Of a DNA stretch of 64,000 nucleotides, positions 47,216-59,907 are shown piece after piece. Origin of the DNA: Ptiloglossa arizonensis (Eukaryota > Arthropoda > Insecta > Hymenoptera > Colletidae). Both the position numbers and the translations under genes were made by a program. Numbering within the stretch: position 1 is the first letter of the stretch; each line of letters begins with the position of its first letter. The stretch is taken from contig NW_027478398.1 in assembly GCF_051014685.1 (NCBI RefSeq), positions 1,922,001-1,986,000 of the forward strand, written 5' to 3'. The notes below the pieces were generated by a model that saw only the letters and a list, made by a program, of their open reading frames with translations, made no database searches and was not told the origin of the DNA.

Positions 47216-50100
47216 CTCCTATGGCCTGGGGCAAAAATGCACATACCGTTGTAATCGGGCGAGTTTCTGCTTTCAGATGCAATAGGAAATTATCGAGTTC
47301 GTCATTCCGTTCGCGAGATATGGGAGTTTGAAGTTAAGGAATGCTTGAGAAACCAACAAAATTTTCGCAAGTCTGATACTCGAATCCAATAACAAGTATG
47401 GCCTAGGGCAAAAATACACTTACCGTTGTAATCGGGCGAGTTTCTGCTTTCAGATGCAATAGGAAATTCTCGAGTTCGTCAATCCGTTCGCGAGAAATGG
47501 GAGTTTGAAGTTAAGGAATGGTTGAGAAACCATCACAATTTTCGCAAGTCTGATACTCGAAACCAATAACTACAAAGGCCTAGGGGAAAAATGCACATAC
47601 CGTTGAAATCGGGCGAGTTTCCGCTTTCAGATGCAATAGGAAATTCTCGAGTTCGTCAATCCGTTCGCGAGATATGGGAGTTTGAAGTTAAGGAATGCTT
47701 GAGAAACCATCAAAATTTTCGCAAGTCTGATACTCGAAACCAATAACTACAAAGGCATAGGGGAAGAATGCACATACCGTTGAAATCGGGCGAGTTTCTG
47801 CTTTCAGATGCAACAGGAATTTCTCGAGTTCGTCATTCCGTTCGCGAGATATGGGGGTTTGAAGTTAAGGAATGGTTGAGAAACCATCAAAATTTTCGCA
47901 AGTCTGATACTCGAATCCAATAACAAGTATGGCCTAGGGCAAAAATACACATAGCGTTGTAATCGGGCGAGTTTCTGCTTTCAGATGCAATAGGAAATTC
48001 TCGAGTTCGTCAATCCGTTCGCGAGATATGGGAGTTTGAAGTTAAGGAATGCTTGAGAAACCATCAAAATTTTCGCAAGTCTGATACTCGAAACCAATAA
48101 CTACAAAGGCATAGGGGTAGAATGCACATACTTTGTAATCGGGCGAGATTCCACTTTCAGATGCAGCAGGAATTTCTCGAGTTCGTCATTCCGTTCGCGA
48201 GATATGGGAGTTTGAAGTTAAGGAATGGTTGAGAAACCATCACAATTTTCGCAAGTCTGATACTCGAAACCAATAACTACAAAGGCCTAGGGGAAAAATG
48301 CACATACCGTTGAAATCGGGCGAGTTTCTGCTTTCAGATGCAAGAGGAAATTCTCGAGTTCGTCAATCCGTTCGCGAGATATGGGAGTTTGAAGTTAAGG
48401 AATGCTTGAGGAACCATCAAAATTTTCGCAAGTCTGATACTCGAAACCAATAACTTCTATGGCCTAGGGCAAAAATGCACATACCGTTGAAATCGGGCGA
48501 GTTTCTGCTTTCAGATGCAACAGGAATTTCTCGAGTTCGTCACTCCGTTCTCGAGATATGGGGGTTTGAAGGTAAGGAATGGTTGAGAAACCATCAAAAT
48601 TTTCGCAAGTCTGATACTCGAATCCAATAACAAGTATGGCCTAGGGCAAAAATACACATAGCGTTGTAATCGGGCGAGTTTCTGCTTTCAGATGCAATAG
48701 GAAATTCTCGCGTTCGTCAATCCGTCCGCGAGATATGGGAGTTTGAAGTTAAGGAATGGTTGAGAAACCATCACAATTTTCGCTAGTCTGATACTCGAAA
48801 CCAATAACTACTATAGCCTAGGGCAAAAATGCACGTACCGTTGTAATCGGGCGAGTTTCTGCTTTCAGATGCAATAGGAAATTCTCGAGTTCGTCAATCC
48901 GTTCGCGAGATATGGGAGTTTGAAGTTAAGGAATGCTTGAGAAACCATCAAAATTTTCGCAAGTCTGATACTCGAAACCAATAACTACAAAGGCATAGGG
49001 GAAGAATGCACATACCTTTGTAATCGGGCGAGTTTCCACTTTCAGATGCAGCAGGAATTTCTCGAGTTCGTCATTCCGTTCGCGAGATATGGGAGTTTGA
49101 AGTTAAGGAATGGTTGAGAAACCATCAAAATTTTCGCAATTCTGATGCTAGAAACCAATAACTACAATGGCCTAGGGGGAAAATACACATACCGCTGTAA
49201 TCGGGCGAGTTTCTGCTTTCAGATGCAACAGGAATTTCTCGAGTTCGTCAATCCGTTCGCGAGATGTGGGAGTTAGAAGTTAAGGAATGCTTGAGAAACC
49301 ATCAAAATTTTCGCAAATCTGATACTCGAAACCAATAATTACTATGGCCTAGGTCAAAAATACACGTACCGTTGTAATCGGGCGAGTTTCTGCTTTCAGA
49401 TGCAACAGGAATTTCTCGAGTTCGTCTATCCGTTCGCGAGATATGGGAGTTTGAAGTTATGGAATGCTTGGAAACCATCAAAATTTTCGCAAGTCTGATA
49501 CTCGAAACCAATAACTACAAAGGAATAGGGGAAGAATGCACATACCTTTGTAATCGGGCGAGTTTCCACTTTCAGATGCAGCAGGAATTTCTCGAGTTCG
49601 TCATTCCGTTCGCGAGATATGGGAGTTTGAAGTTAAGGAATGGTTGAGAAACCATCAAAATTTTCGCAAGTCTGATACTCGAAACCAATGACTTCAAAGG
49701 CCTAGGGGGAAAATGCACATACCGTTGAAATCGGGCGAGTTTCTGCTTTCAGATGCAATAGGAAATTCTCGAGTTCGTCAATCCGTTCGCGAGATATGGG
49801 AGTTTGAAGTTAAGGAATGCTTGAGAAACCATCAAAATTTTCGCAAGTCTGATACTCGAATCCAATAACAAGTAGGGCCTAGGGCAATAATACACATACC
49901 GTTGTAATCGGGCGAGTTTCTGCTTTCAGATGCAATAGGATATTCTCGAGTTCGTCATTCCGTTCGCGAGATATGGTAGTTTGAAGTTAAGGAATGGTTG
50001 AGAAACCATCAAAATTTTCGCAATTCTGATGCTAGAAACAAATAACTACAATGGCCTAGGGGAAAAATACACATACCGTTGTAATCGGGCGAGTTTCTGC
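47215..50100 (+). repeat. Right-hand subfamily, first part
   Basis: From about 47215 most monomers carry GATGCAATAGGAAATTC, CTGCTTTCAG, ACCGTTG and often AATGCTTGAG. New forms appear: AATCCAATAACAAGTATGG, AAAGGCATAGGGG with GAATGCACATACC, and CCACTTTCAGATGCAGCAGG. The last two travel together near 48110, 48990 and 49520, five and three monomers apart. No single clean HOR covers the segment. Confidence 0.8.
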
Positions 50101-51080
50101 TTTCAGATGCAACAGGAGTTTCTCGAGTTCGTCAATTCGTTCGCGAGATGTGGGAGTTAGAAATTATGGAATGCTTGAGGATCCATCAAAATTTTCGCTG
50201 GTCTGATACTCGAAACCAATAACTACAAAGGCCTAGGTCAAAAATACACGTACCGTTGTAATCGGGCGTGTTTCTGCTTTCAGATGCAATAGGAAATTCT
50301 CGGGTTCGTCTATCCGTTCGCGAGATATGGAAGTTTGAAGATAAGGAATGCATGAGAAACCATCACAATTTTCGCAATTCTGATACTCGAATCCAATAAC
50401 AAGTATGGCCTAGGGCAAAAATACACATACCGTTGTAATCGGGCGAGTTTCTGCTTTCAGATGCAACAGGAGTTTCTCGAGTTCGTCAATTCGTTCGCGA
50501 GATGTGGGAGTTAGAAGTTATGGAATGCTTGAGGATCCATCAAAATTTTCGCTGGTCTGATACTCGAAACCAATAACTACAAAGGCCTAGGTCAAAAATA
50601 CACGTACCGTTGTAATCGGGCGTGTTTCTGCTTTCAGATGCAATAGGAAATTCTCGGGTTCGTCAATCCGTTCGCGAGATATGGGAGTTTGAAGTTAAGG
50701 AATGCTTGAGAAACCATCACAATTTTCGCAAGTCTGATACTCGAATCCAATAACAAGTATGGCCTAGGGCAAAAACACATACCGTTGTAATCGGGCGAGT
50801 TTCTGCTTTCAGATGCAACAGGAGTTTCTCGAGTTCGTCAATTCGTTCGCGAGATGTGGGAGTTAGAAGTTATGGAATGCTTGAGGATCCATCAAAATTT
50901 TCGCTGGTCTGATACTCGAAACCAATAACTACAAAGGCCTAGGTCAAAAATACACGTACCGTTGTAATCGGGCGTGTTTCTGCTTTCAGATGCAATAGGA
51001 AATTCTCGGGTTCGTCAATCCGTTCGCGAGATATGGGAGTTAGAAGTTATGGAATGGTTGAGAAACCATCACAATTTTCG
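50100..51080 (+). repeat. Dimer HOR, about three cycles (354 bp)
   Basis: CAACAGGAGTTTC with TCAATTCGTTCGC, GATGTGGGAGTTAG and TTGAGGATCCATC recurs at 50110, 50464 and 50816. Each is followed by a monomer with GGCCTAGGTC and ATCGGGCGTGTTTC. The last step is 352 bp because AAAAATACACAT has become AAAAACACAT near 50771. Confidence 0.87.
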
Positions 51081-51880
51081 CAAGTCTGATACTCGAAACC
51101 AATAACTACAAAGGCCCAGGGGAAAAATGCACATACCGTTGAAATCGGGCGAGTTTCTGCTTTCAGATGCAATAGGAAATTCTCGAGTTCGTCATTCCGT
51201 TCGCGAGATATGGGAGTTTGAAGTTAAAGAATGGTTGAGAAACCATCAAAATTTTCGCAATTCTGATGCTAGAAACCAATAACTACAATGGCCTAGGGGA
51301 AAAATACACATACCATTGTAATCGGGCGAGCTTCTGCTTTCAGATGCAACAGGAGTTTCTCGAGTTCGTCAATCCGTTCGCGAGATGTGGGAGTTAGAAG
51401 TTATGAAATGCTTGAGAAACCATCAAAATTTTCGCAAGTCTGATACTCGAATCCAATAACAAGTATGGCCTAGGGCAAAAATACACATACCGTTGTAATC
51501 GGGCGAGTTTCTGCTTTCAGGTGCAACAGGAATTTCTCGAGTTCGTCAATCCGTTCGCGAGATATGGTAGTTTGAATTAAGGAATGGTTGAGTAACCATC
51601 AAAATTTTCGCAAGTCTGATACTCGAAATCAATAACTAGAATTGCCTAGGGGAAAAATACACATACCGTTGTAATCGGGCGAGTTTCTGCTGTCAGATGC
51701 AACAGGAATTCCTCGAGCTCGTCAATCCGTTCGCGAGATATGGGAGTTTGAAGTTAAGGAATGCTTGAGAAACCATCAAAATTATCGCAAGTCTGATACT
51801 CGAATCCAATAACAAGTATGGCCTAGGGCAAAAATACACATACCGTTGTAATCGGGCGAGTTTCTGCTTTCAGATGCAAT
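51080..51880 (+). repeat. Right-hand subfamily monomers between HORs
   Basis: About four and a half monomers, including ones with CTTCTGCTTTCAG, TTGAGTAACCATC and CTGCTGTCAGATG. A one-base loss gives TTTGAATTAAGG near 51570. No internal super-unit was recognised. Confidence 0.7.
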
Positions 51881-52588
51881 AGGAAATTCTCGAGTTCGTC
51901 AATCCGTTCGCGAGATATGGGAGTTAGAAGTTATGGAATGCTTGAGAAACCATCAAAATTTTCACAAGTCTGATACTCGAAACCAATAACTACTATGGCC
52001 TAGGGCAAGAATGCACATACCGTTGAAATCGGGCGAGTTTCTGCTGTCAGATGCCACAGGAATTTCTCGAGTTCGTCAATCCGTTCGCGAGATATGGGAG
52101 TTTGAAGTTAAGGAATGCTTGAGGAACCATCAAAATTTTCGCAAGTCTGATACTCGAAACCAATAACTGGAATGGCCTAGGTAAAAAATACACGTACCGT
52201 TGTAATCGGGCGAGTTTCTGCTGTCAGATGCCACAGGAATTTCTCGAGTTCGTCAATCCGTTCGCGAGATATGGGAGTTTGAAGTTAAGGAATGCTTGAG
52301 AAACCATCAAAATTATCGCAAGTCTGATACTCTAAGCCAATAACTGCAAAGGCCTTGGGGAAAAATACACGTACCGTTGTATTCGGGCGAGTTTCTGCTT
52401 TCAGATGCAATAGGAAATTCTCGAGTTCGTCAATCCGTTCGCGAGATATGGGAGTTTGAAGTTAAGGAATGGTTGAGAAACCATCACAATTTTCGCAAGT
52501 CTGATACTCGAAACCAATAACTACTATGGCCTAGGGCAAAAATACACGTACCGTTGTAATCGGGCGAGTTTCTGCTTTCAGATGCAAT
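51880..52588 (+). repeat. Four-monomer HOR, copy 1 (708 bp)
   Basis: The series GGGAGTTAGAAGTTATGG, TTTTCACAAGTC, TAGGGCAAGAATGC, CTGTCAGATGCCACAGG, TTATCGCAAG, GGCCTTGGGG, TTGTATTCGGGCG repeats at 708 bp (TAGGGCAAGA at 52001 and 52709). A third occurrence of part of the series starts at about 54740, with TAGGGCAAGA at 54833. Confidence 0.88.
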
Positions 52589-53300
52589 AGGAAATTCTCG
52601 AGTTCGTCAATCCGTTCGCGAGATATGGGAGTTAGAAGTTATGGAATGCTTGAGAAACCATCAAAATTTTCACAAGTCTGATACTCGAAACCAATAACTA
52701 CTATGGCCTAGGGCAAGAATGCACATACCGTTGAAATCGGGCGAGTTTCTGCTGTCAGATGCCACAGGAATTTCTCGAGTTCGTCAATCCGTTCGCGAGA
52801 TATGGGAGTTTGAAGTTAAGGAATGCTTGAGGAACCATCAAAATTTTCGAAAGTCTGATACTCGAAACCAATAACTGGAATGGCCTAGGTAAAAAATACA
52901 CGTACCGTTGTAATCGGGCGAGTTTCTGCTGTCAGATGCCACAGGAATTTCTCGAGTTCGTCAATCCGTTCGCGAGATATGGGAGTTTGAAGTTAAGGAA
53001 TGCTTGAGAAACCATCAAAATTATCGCAAGTCTGATACTCGAAGCCAATAACTGCAAAGGCCTTGGGGAAAAATACACGTACCGTTGTATTCGGGCGAGT
53101 TTCTGCTTTCAGATGCAATAGGAAATTCTCGAGTTCGTCAATCCGTTCGCGAGATATGGGAGTTTGAAGTTAAGGAATGGTTGAGAAACCATCACAATTT
53201 TCGCAAGTCTGATACTCGAAACCAATAACTACTATGGCCTAGGGCAAAAATACACGTACCGTTGTAATCGGGCGAGTTTCTGCTTTCAGATGCAATAGGA
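52589..53300 (+). repeat. Four-monomer HOR, copy 2
   Basis: This matches 51880-52588 at 708 bp with few differences, such as TTTTCGAAAGTC for TTTTCGCAAGTC near 52848 and GAAGCC for TAAGCC near 53043. Confidence 0.87.
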
Positions 53301-54560
53301 AATTCTCGAGTTCGTCAATCCGTTCGCGAGACATGGGAGTTTGAAGTTAAGGAATGCTTGAAAAACCATCAAAATTTTCGCAAGTCTGATACTCGAAACC
53401 AATAACTACAAAGGCCTAGGGGGAAAATGCACGTACCGTTGAAATCGGGCGAGTTTCTGCTTTCAGATGCAATAGGAAATTCTCGAGTTCGTCAATCCGT
53501 TCGCGAGATAGTGGAGTTTGAAGTTAAGGAATGCTTGAGAAACCATCAAAATTTTCGCAAGTCTGATACTCGAATCCAATAACAAGTATGGCCTAGGGCA
53601 ACAATACACATACCGTTGTAATCCGGCGAGTTTCTGCTTTCAGATGCAATAGGATATTCTCGAGTTCGTCATTCCGTTCGCGAGATATGGGAGTTTGAAG
53701 TTAAGGAATGTTTGAGAAACCATCAAAATTTTCGCAATTCTGATGCTAGAAACAAATAACTACAGTGGCCTAGGGGAAAAATACACATACCGTTGTAATC
53801 GGGCGAGTTTCTGCTTTCAGATGCAAAAGGAGTTTCTCGAGTTCGTCAATTCGTTCGCGAGATGTGGGAGTTAGAAGTTATGGAATGCTTGAGGAACCAT
53901 CAAAATTTTCGCTGGTCTGATACTCGAAACCAATAACTGGAATGGCCTAGGTCAAAAATACACGTACCGTTGTAATCGGGCGTGTTTCTGCTTTCAGATG
54001 CAATAGGAAATTCTCGGGTTCGTCAATCCGTTCGCGAGATATGGTAGTTTGAAGTTAAGGTATGGTTGAGAAACCATCAAAATTTTCGCAAATCTGATAC
54101 TCGAAACCAATAACTACAATGGCCTAGGGGAAAAATACACATACCGCTGTAATCGGGCGAGTTTCTGCTGTCAGATGCAATAGGAAATTCTCGAGTTCGT
54201 CAATCCGTTCGCGAGATATGGAAGTTTGAAGTTAAGGAATGCTTGAGAAACCATCAAAATTTTCGCAAGTCTGATACTCGAATCCAATAACAAGTATGGC
54301 CTAGGGCAAAAATACACATACCGTTGTAATCGGGCGAGTTTCTGCTTTCAGATGCAATAGGAAATTCTCGAGTTCGTCAATCCGTTCGCGAGATATGGAA
54401 GTTTGAAGTTAAGGAATGCTTGAGAAACCATCAAAATTTTCGCAAGTCTGATACTCGAAACCAATAACTGGAATGGCCTAGGTAAAAAATACACGTACCG
54501 TTGTAATCGGGCGAGTTTCTGCTGTCAGATGCCACAGGAATTTCTCGAGTTCGTCAATCC
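53300..54560 (+). repeat. Block related to 56690-57240
   Basis: GATAGTGGAGTTTG at 53507, then AACAATACACATACC, AATCCGGCGAG and GATGCAAAAGGAG, recurs at 56870, 3,363 bp later (19 monomers), and again at 58464. From about 53870 the order differs and continues with dimer-type monomers (GATGTGGGAGTTAG then GGCCTAGGTC). Confidence 0.8.
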
Positions 54561-54960
54561 GTTCGCGAGATATGGGAGTTTGAAGTTAAGGAATGCTTGA
54601 GAAACCATCAAAATTATCGCAAGTCTGATACTCGAATCCAATAACAAGTATGGCCTAGGGCAAAAATACACATACCGTTGTAATCGGGCGAGTTTCTGCT
54701 TTCAGATGCAATAGGAAATTCTCGAGTTCGTCAATCCGTTCGCGAGATATGGGAGTTAGAAGTTATGGAATGCTTGAGAAACCATCAAAATTTTCACAAG
54801 TCTGATACTCGAAACCAATAACTACTATGGCCTAGGGCAAGAATGCACATACCGTTGAAATCGGGCGAGTTTCTGCTGTCAGATGCCACAGGAATTTCTC
54901 GAGTTCGTCAATCCGTTCGCGAGATATGGGAGATTGAAGTTAAGGAATGCTTGAGAAACC
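54560..54960 (+). repeat. Copy of 51728-52128 at 2,832 bp (16 monomers)
   Basis: TTATCGCAAG, AATCCAATAACAAG, GGGAGTTAGAAGTTATGG, TTTTCACAAGTC and TAGGGCAAGAATGC follow in the same order as at 51780-52010. The offset is 16 monomers, which is the third time this spacing is seen in the window. Confidence 0.82.
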
Positions 54961-56715
54961 ATCAAAATTATCGCAAGCCTGATACTCGAAGCCAATAACT
55001 ACAAAGGCCTTGGGGAAAAATACACGTACCGTTGTATTCGGGCGAGTTTCTGCTTTCAGATGCAATAGGAAATTCTCGAGTTCGTCAATCCGTTCGCGAG
55101 ATATGGGAGTTTGAAGTTAAGGAATGGTTGAGAAACCATCACAATTTTCGCAAGTCTGATACTCGAAACCAATAACTACTATGGCCTAGGGCAAAAATAC
55201 ACGTACCGTTGTAATCGGGCGAGTTTCTGCTTTCAGATGCAATAGGAAATTCTCGAGTTCGTCAATCCGTTCGCGAGATATGGGAGTTTGAAGTTAAGGA
55301 ATGCTTGAGAATCCATCAAAATTTTCGCAAGTCTGATACTCGAAACCAATAACTACAAAGGCCTAGGGGGAAAATGCCCATACCGTTGAAATCGGGCGAG
55401 TTTCTGCTTTCAGATGCAATAGGAAATTCTCGAGTTCGTCAATCCGTTCGCGAGATATGGGAGTTTGAAGTTAAGGAATGCTTGAGAAACCATCAAAATT
55501 TTCGCAAGTCTGATACTCGAATCCAATAACAAGTATGGCCTAGGGCAAAAATACACATACCGTTGTAATCGGACGAGTTTCTGCTTTCAGATGCAATAGG
55601 ATATTCTCGAGTTCGTCATTCCGTTCGCGAGATATGGGAGTTTGAAGTTAAGGAATGGTTGAGAAACCATCAAAATTTTCGCAATTCTGATGCTAGAAAC
55701 AAATAACTACAATGGCCTAGGGGAAAAATACACATACCGTTGTAATCGGGCGAGTTTCTGCTTTCAGATGCAATAGGATATTCTCGAGTTCGTCATTCCG
55801 TTCGCGAGATATGGGAGTTTGAAGTTAAGGAATGGTTGAGAAACCATCACAATTTTCGCAGGTCTGATACTCGAAACCAATAACTACTATAGCCTAGGGC
55901 AAAAATACACATATCATTGTAATCGGGCGAGTTTCTGCTTTCCGATGCAATAGGAAATTCTCGAGTTCGTCAATCCGTTCCCGAGATATGGGAGTTTGAA
56001 GTTAAGGAATGCTTGAGAAACCATCAAAATTTTCGCAAGTCTGATACTCGAATCCAATAACAAGTATGGCCCAGGGCAAAAATACACATACCGTTGTAAT
56101 CGGGCGAGTTTCTGCTTTCAGATGCAATAGGAAATTCTCGAGTTCGTCAATCCGTTCGCGAGATATGGAAGTTTGAAGTTAAGGAATGCTTGAGAAACCA
56201 TCAAAATTTTCGCAAGTCTGATACTCGAATCCAATAACAAGTATGGCCTAGGGCAAAAATACACATACCGTTGTAATCGGGCGAGTTTCTGCTTTCTGAT
56301 GCAATAGGAAATTCTCGAGTTCGTCAATCCGTTCGCGAGATATGGAAGTTTGAAGTTAAGGAATGCTTGAGAAACCATCAAAATTTTCGCAAGTCTGATA
56401 CTCGAAACCAATAACTGGAATGGCCTAGGTAAAAAATACACGTACCGTTGTAATCGGGCGAGTTTCTGCTGTCAGATGCCACAGGAATTTCTCGAGTTCG
56501 TCAATCCGTTCGCGAGATATGGGAGTTTGAAGTTAAGGAATGCTTGAGAAACCATCACAATTTTCGCAAGTCTGATACTCGAAACCAATAACTACTATGG
56601 CCTAGGGCAAAAATACACGTACCGTTGTAATCGGGCGAGTTTCTGCTTTCAGATGCAATAGGAAATTCTCGAGTTCGTCAATCCGTTCGCGAGATATGGG
56701 AGTTTGAAGTTAAGG
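54960..56715 (+). repeat. Right-hand subfamily with adjacent near-identical monomers
   Basis: Near 56050-56400, two consecutive monomers with AATCCAATAACAAGTATGG and GATATGGAAGTTTG are almost the same, so homogenisation at one-monomer spacing also occurs. The reverse-strand frame at 56118-56441 reads through both and is not a gene. Confidence 0.78.
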
Positions 56716-56719
56716 AATG

Positions 56720-58313
56720 CTTGAAAAACCATCAAAATTTTCGCAAGTCTGATACTCGAAACCAATAACTACAAAGTCCTAGGGGGAAAATGCACGTACC
56801 GTTGAAATCGGGCGAGTTTCCGCTTTCAGATGCAATAGGAAATTCTCGAGTTCGTCAATCCGTTCGCGAGATAGTGGAGTTTGAAGTTAAGGAATGCTTG
56901 AGAAACCATCAAAATTTTCGCAAGTCTGATACTCGAATCCAATAACAAGTATGGCCTAGGGCAACAATACACATACCGTTGTAATCCGGCGAGTTTCTGC
57001 TTTCAGATGCAATAGGATATTCTCGAGTTCGTCATTCCGTTCGCGAGATATGGGAGTTTGAAGTTAAGGAATGTTTGAGAAACCATCAAAATTTTCGCAA
57101 TTCTGATGTTAGAAACAAATAACTACAATGGCCTAGGGGAAAAATACACATACCGTTGTAATCGGGCGAGTTTCTGCTTTCAGATGCAAAAGGAGTTTCT
57201 CGAGTTCGTCAATACGTTCGCGAGATGTGGGAGTTTGAAGTTAAGGAATGGTTGAGAAACCATCACAATTTTCGCAAGTCTGATACTCGAAACCAATAAC
57301 TACTATGGCCTAGGGCAAAAATACACGTACCGTTGTAATCGGGCGAGTTTCTGCTTTCAGATGCAATAGGAAATTCTCGAGTTCGTCAATCCGTTCGCGA
57401 GATATGGGAGTTTGAAGTTAAGGAATGCTTGAAAAACCATCAAAATTTTCGCAAGTCTGATACTCGAAACCAATAACTACAAAGGCCTAGGGGGAAAATG
57501 CACGTACCGTTGTAATCGGGCGAGTTTCTGCTTTCAGATGCAATAGGAAATTCTTGAGTTCGTCAATCCGTTCGCGAGATATGGAAGTTTGAAGTTAAGG
57601 AATGCTTGAGAAACCATCAAAATTTTCGCAAGTCTGATACTCGAATCCAATAACAAGTATGGCCTAGGGCAAAAATACACATACCGTTGTAATCGGGCGA
57701 GTTTCTGCTTTCAGATGCAATAGTAAATTCTCGAGTTGGTCAATCCTTTCGCGAGATATGGGAGTTTTGAAGTTAAGGAATGCTTGAGAAACCCTCAAAA
57801 TTTTCGCAAGTCTGATACTCGAAACCAATAACTACAAAGGCCTAGGGGAAAAATGCACATACCGTTGAAATCGGGCGAGTTTCTGCTTTTAGATGCAGTA
57901 GGAAATTCTCGAGTTCGTCAATCCGTTCGCGAGATATGGGAGTTTGAAGTTAAGGAATGGTTGAGAAACCATTCCAATTTTCGCAAGTCCGATGCTCGAA
58001 ACCAATAACTACTATGGCCTAGGGCAAAAATACACGTACCCTTGTAATCGGGCGAGTTTCTGCTTTCAGATGCAATAGGAAATTCTCGAGTTCGTCAATC
58101 CGTTCGCGAGATATGGAAGTTTGAAGTTAAGGAATGCTTGAGAAACCATCAAAATTTTCGCAAGTCTGACACTCGAATCCAATAACAAGTATGGCCTAGG
58201 TCAAAAATACACGTACCGTTGTAATCGGGCGTGTTTCTGCTTTCAGATGCAATAGGAAATTCTCGAGTTCGTTAATCCGTTCGCGAGATATGGGAGTTTG
58301 AAGTTAAGGAATG
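56720..58313 (+). repeat. Nine-monomer HOR, copy 1 (1,594 bp)
   Basis: ACAAAGTCCTAGGGGG at 56771 recurs at 58365, giving 1,594 bp. The rest of the series follows in order: GATAGTGGAG, AATCCGGCGAG, TGATGTTAGAAAC, GCAAAAGGAG, GTCAATACGTTCG, AATTCTTGAG, GAGTTTTGAAG with an extra T, and TTTTAGATGCAG. Differences found by eye are few. Confidence 0.9.
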
Positions 58314-59907
58314 CTTGAAAAACCATCAAAATTTTCGCAAGTCTGATACTCGAAACCAATAACTACAAAGTCCTAGGGGGAAAATGCACGTACCGTTGAA
58401 ATCGGGCGAGTTTCCGCTTTCAGATGCAATAGGAAATTCTCGAGTTCGTCAATCCGTTCGCGAGATAGTGGAGTTTGAAGTTAAGGAATGCTTGAGAAAC
58501 CATCAAAATTTTCGCAAGTCTGATACTCGAATCCAATAACAAGTATGGCCTAGGGCAACAATACACATACCGTTGTAATCCGGCGAGTTTCTGCTTTCAG
58601 ATGCAATAGGATATTCTCGAGTTCGTCATTCCGTTCGCGAGATATGGGAGTTTGAAGTTAAGGAATGTTTGAGAAACCATCAAAATTTTCGCAATTCTGA
58701 TGTTAGAAACAAATAACTACAATGGCCTAGGGGAAAAATACACATACCGTTGTAATCGGGCGAGTTTCTGCTTTCAGATGCAAAAGGAGTTTCTCGAGTT
58801 CGTCAATACGTTCGCGAGATGTGGGAGTTTGAAGTTAAGGAATGGTTGAGAAACCATCACAATTTTCGCAAGTCTGATACTCGAAACCAATAACTACTAT
58901 GGCCTAGGGCAAAAATACACGTACCGTTGTAATCGGGCGAGTTTCTGCTTTCAGATGCAATAGGAAATTCTCGAGTTCGTCAATCCGTTCGCGAGATATG
59001 GGAGTTTGAAGTTAAGGAATGCTTGAAAAACCATCAAAATTTTCGCAAGTCTGATACTCGAAACCAATAACTACAAAGGCCTAGGGGGGAAATGCACGTA
59101 CCGTTGTAATCGGGCGAGTTTCTGCTTTCAGATGCAATAGGAAATTCTTGAGTTCGTCAATCCGTTCGCGAGATATGGAAGTTTGAAGTTAAGGAATGCT
59201 TGAGAAACCATCAAAATTTTCGCAAGTCTGATACTCGAATCCAATAACAAGTATGGCCTAGGGCAAAAATACACATACCGTTGTAATCGGGCGAGTTTCT
59301 GCTTTCAGATGCAATAGTAAATTCTCGAGTTGGTCAATCCTTTCGCGAGATATGGGAGTTTTGAAGTTAAGGAATGCTTGAGAAACCCTCAAAATTTTCG
59401 CAAGTCTGATACTCGAAACCAATAACTACAAAGGCCTAGGGGAAAAATGCACATACCGTTGAAATCGGGCGAGTTTCTGCTTTTAGATGCAGTAGGAAAT
59501 TCTCGAGTTCGTCAATCCGTTCGCGAGATATGGGAGTTTGAAGTTAAGGAATGGTTGAGAAACCATTCCAATTTTCGCAAGTCCGATACTCGAAACCAAT
59601 AACTACTATGGCCTAGGGCAAAAATACACGTACCCTTGTAATCGGGCGAGTTTCTGCTTTCAGATGCAATAGGAAATTCTCGAGTTCGTCAATCCGTTCG
59701 CGAGATATGGAAGTTTGAAGTTAAGGAATGCTTGAGAAACCATCAAAATTTTCGCAAGTCTGACACTCGAATCCAATAACAAGTATGGCCTAGGTCAAAA
59801 ATACACGTACCGTTGTAATCGGGCGTGTTTCTGCTTTCAGATGCAATAGGAAATTCTCGAGTTCGTTAATCCGTTCGCGAGATATGGGAGTTTGAAGTTA
59901 AGGAATG
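58314..59907 (+). repeat. Nine-monomer HOR, copy 2 (1,594 bp)
   Basis: This is the tandem partner of 56720-58313. Visible differences include CTAGGGGGGAAATG for CTAGGGGGAAAATG near 59088 and GATACTCG for GATGCTCG near 59583. The extra T of GAGTTTTGAAG (near 57764 and 59358) is in both, so both descend from one nine-monomer unit. Confidence 0.9.
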
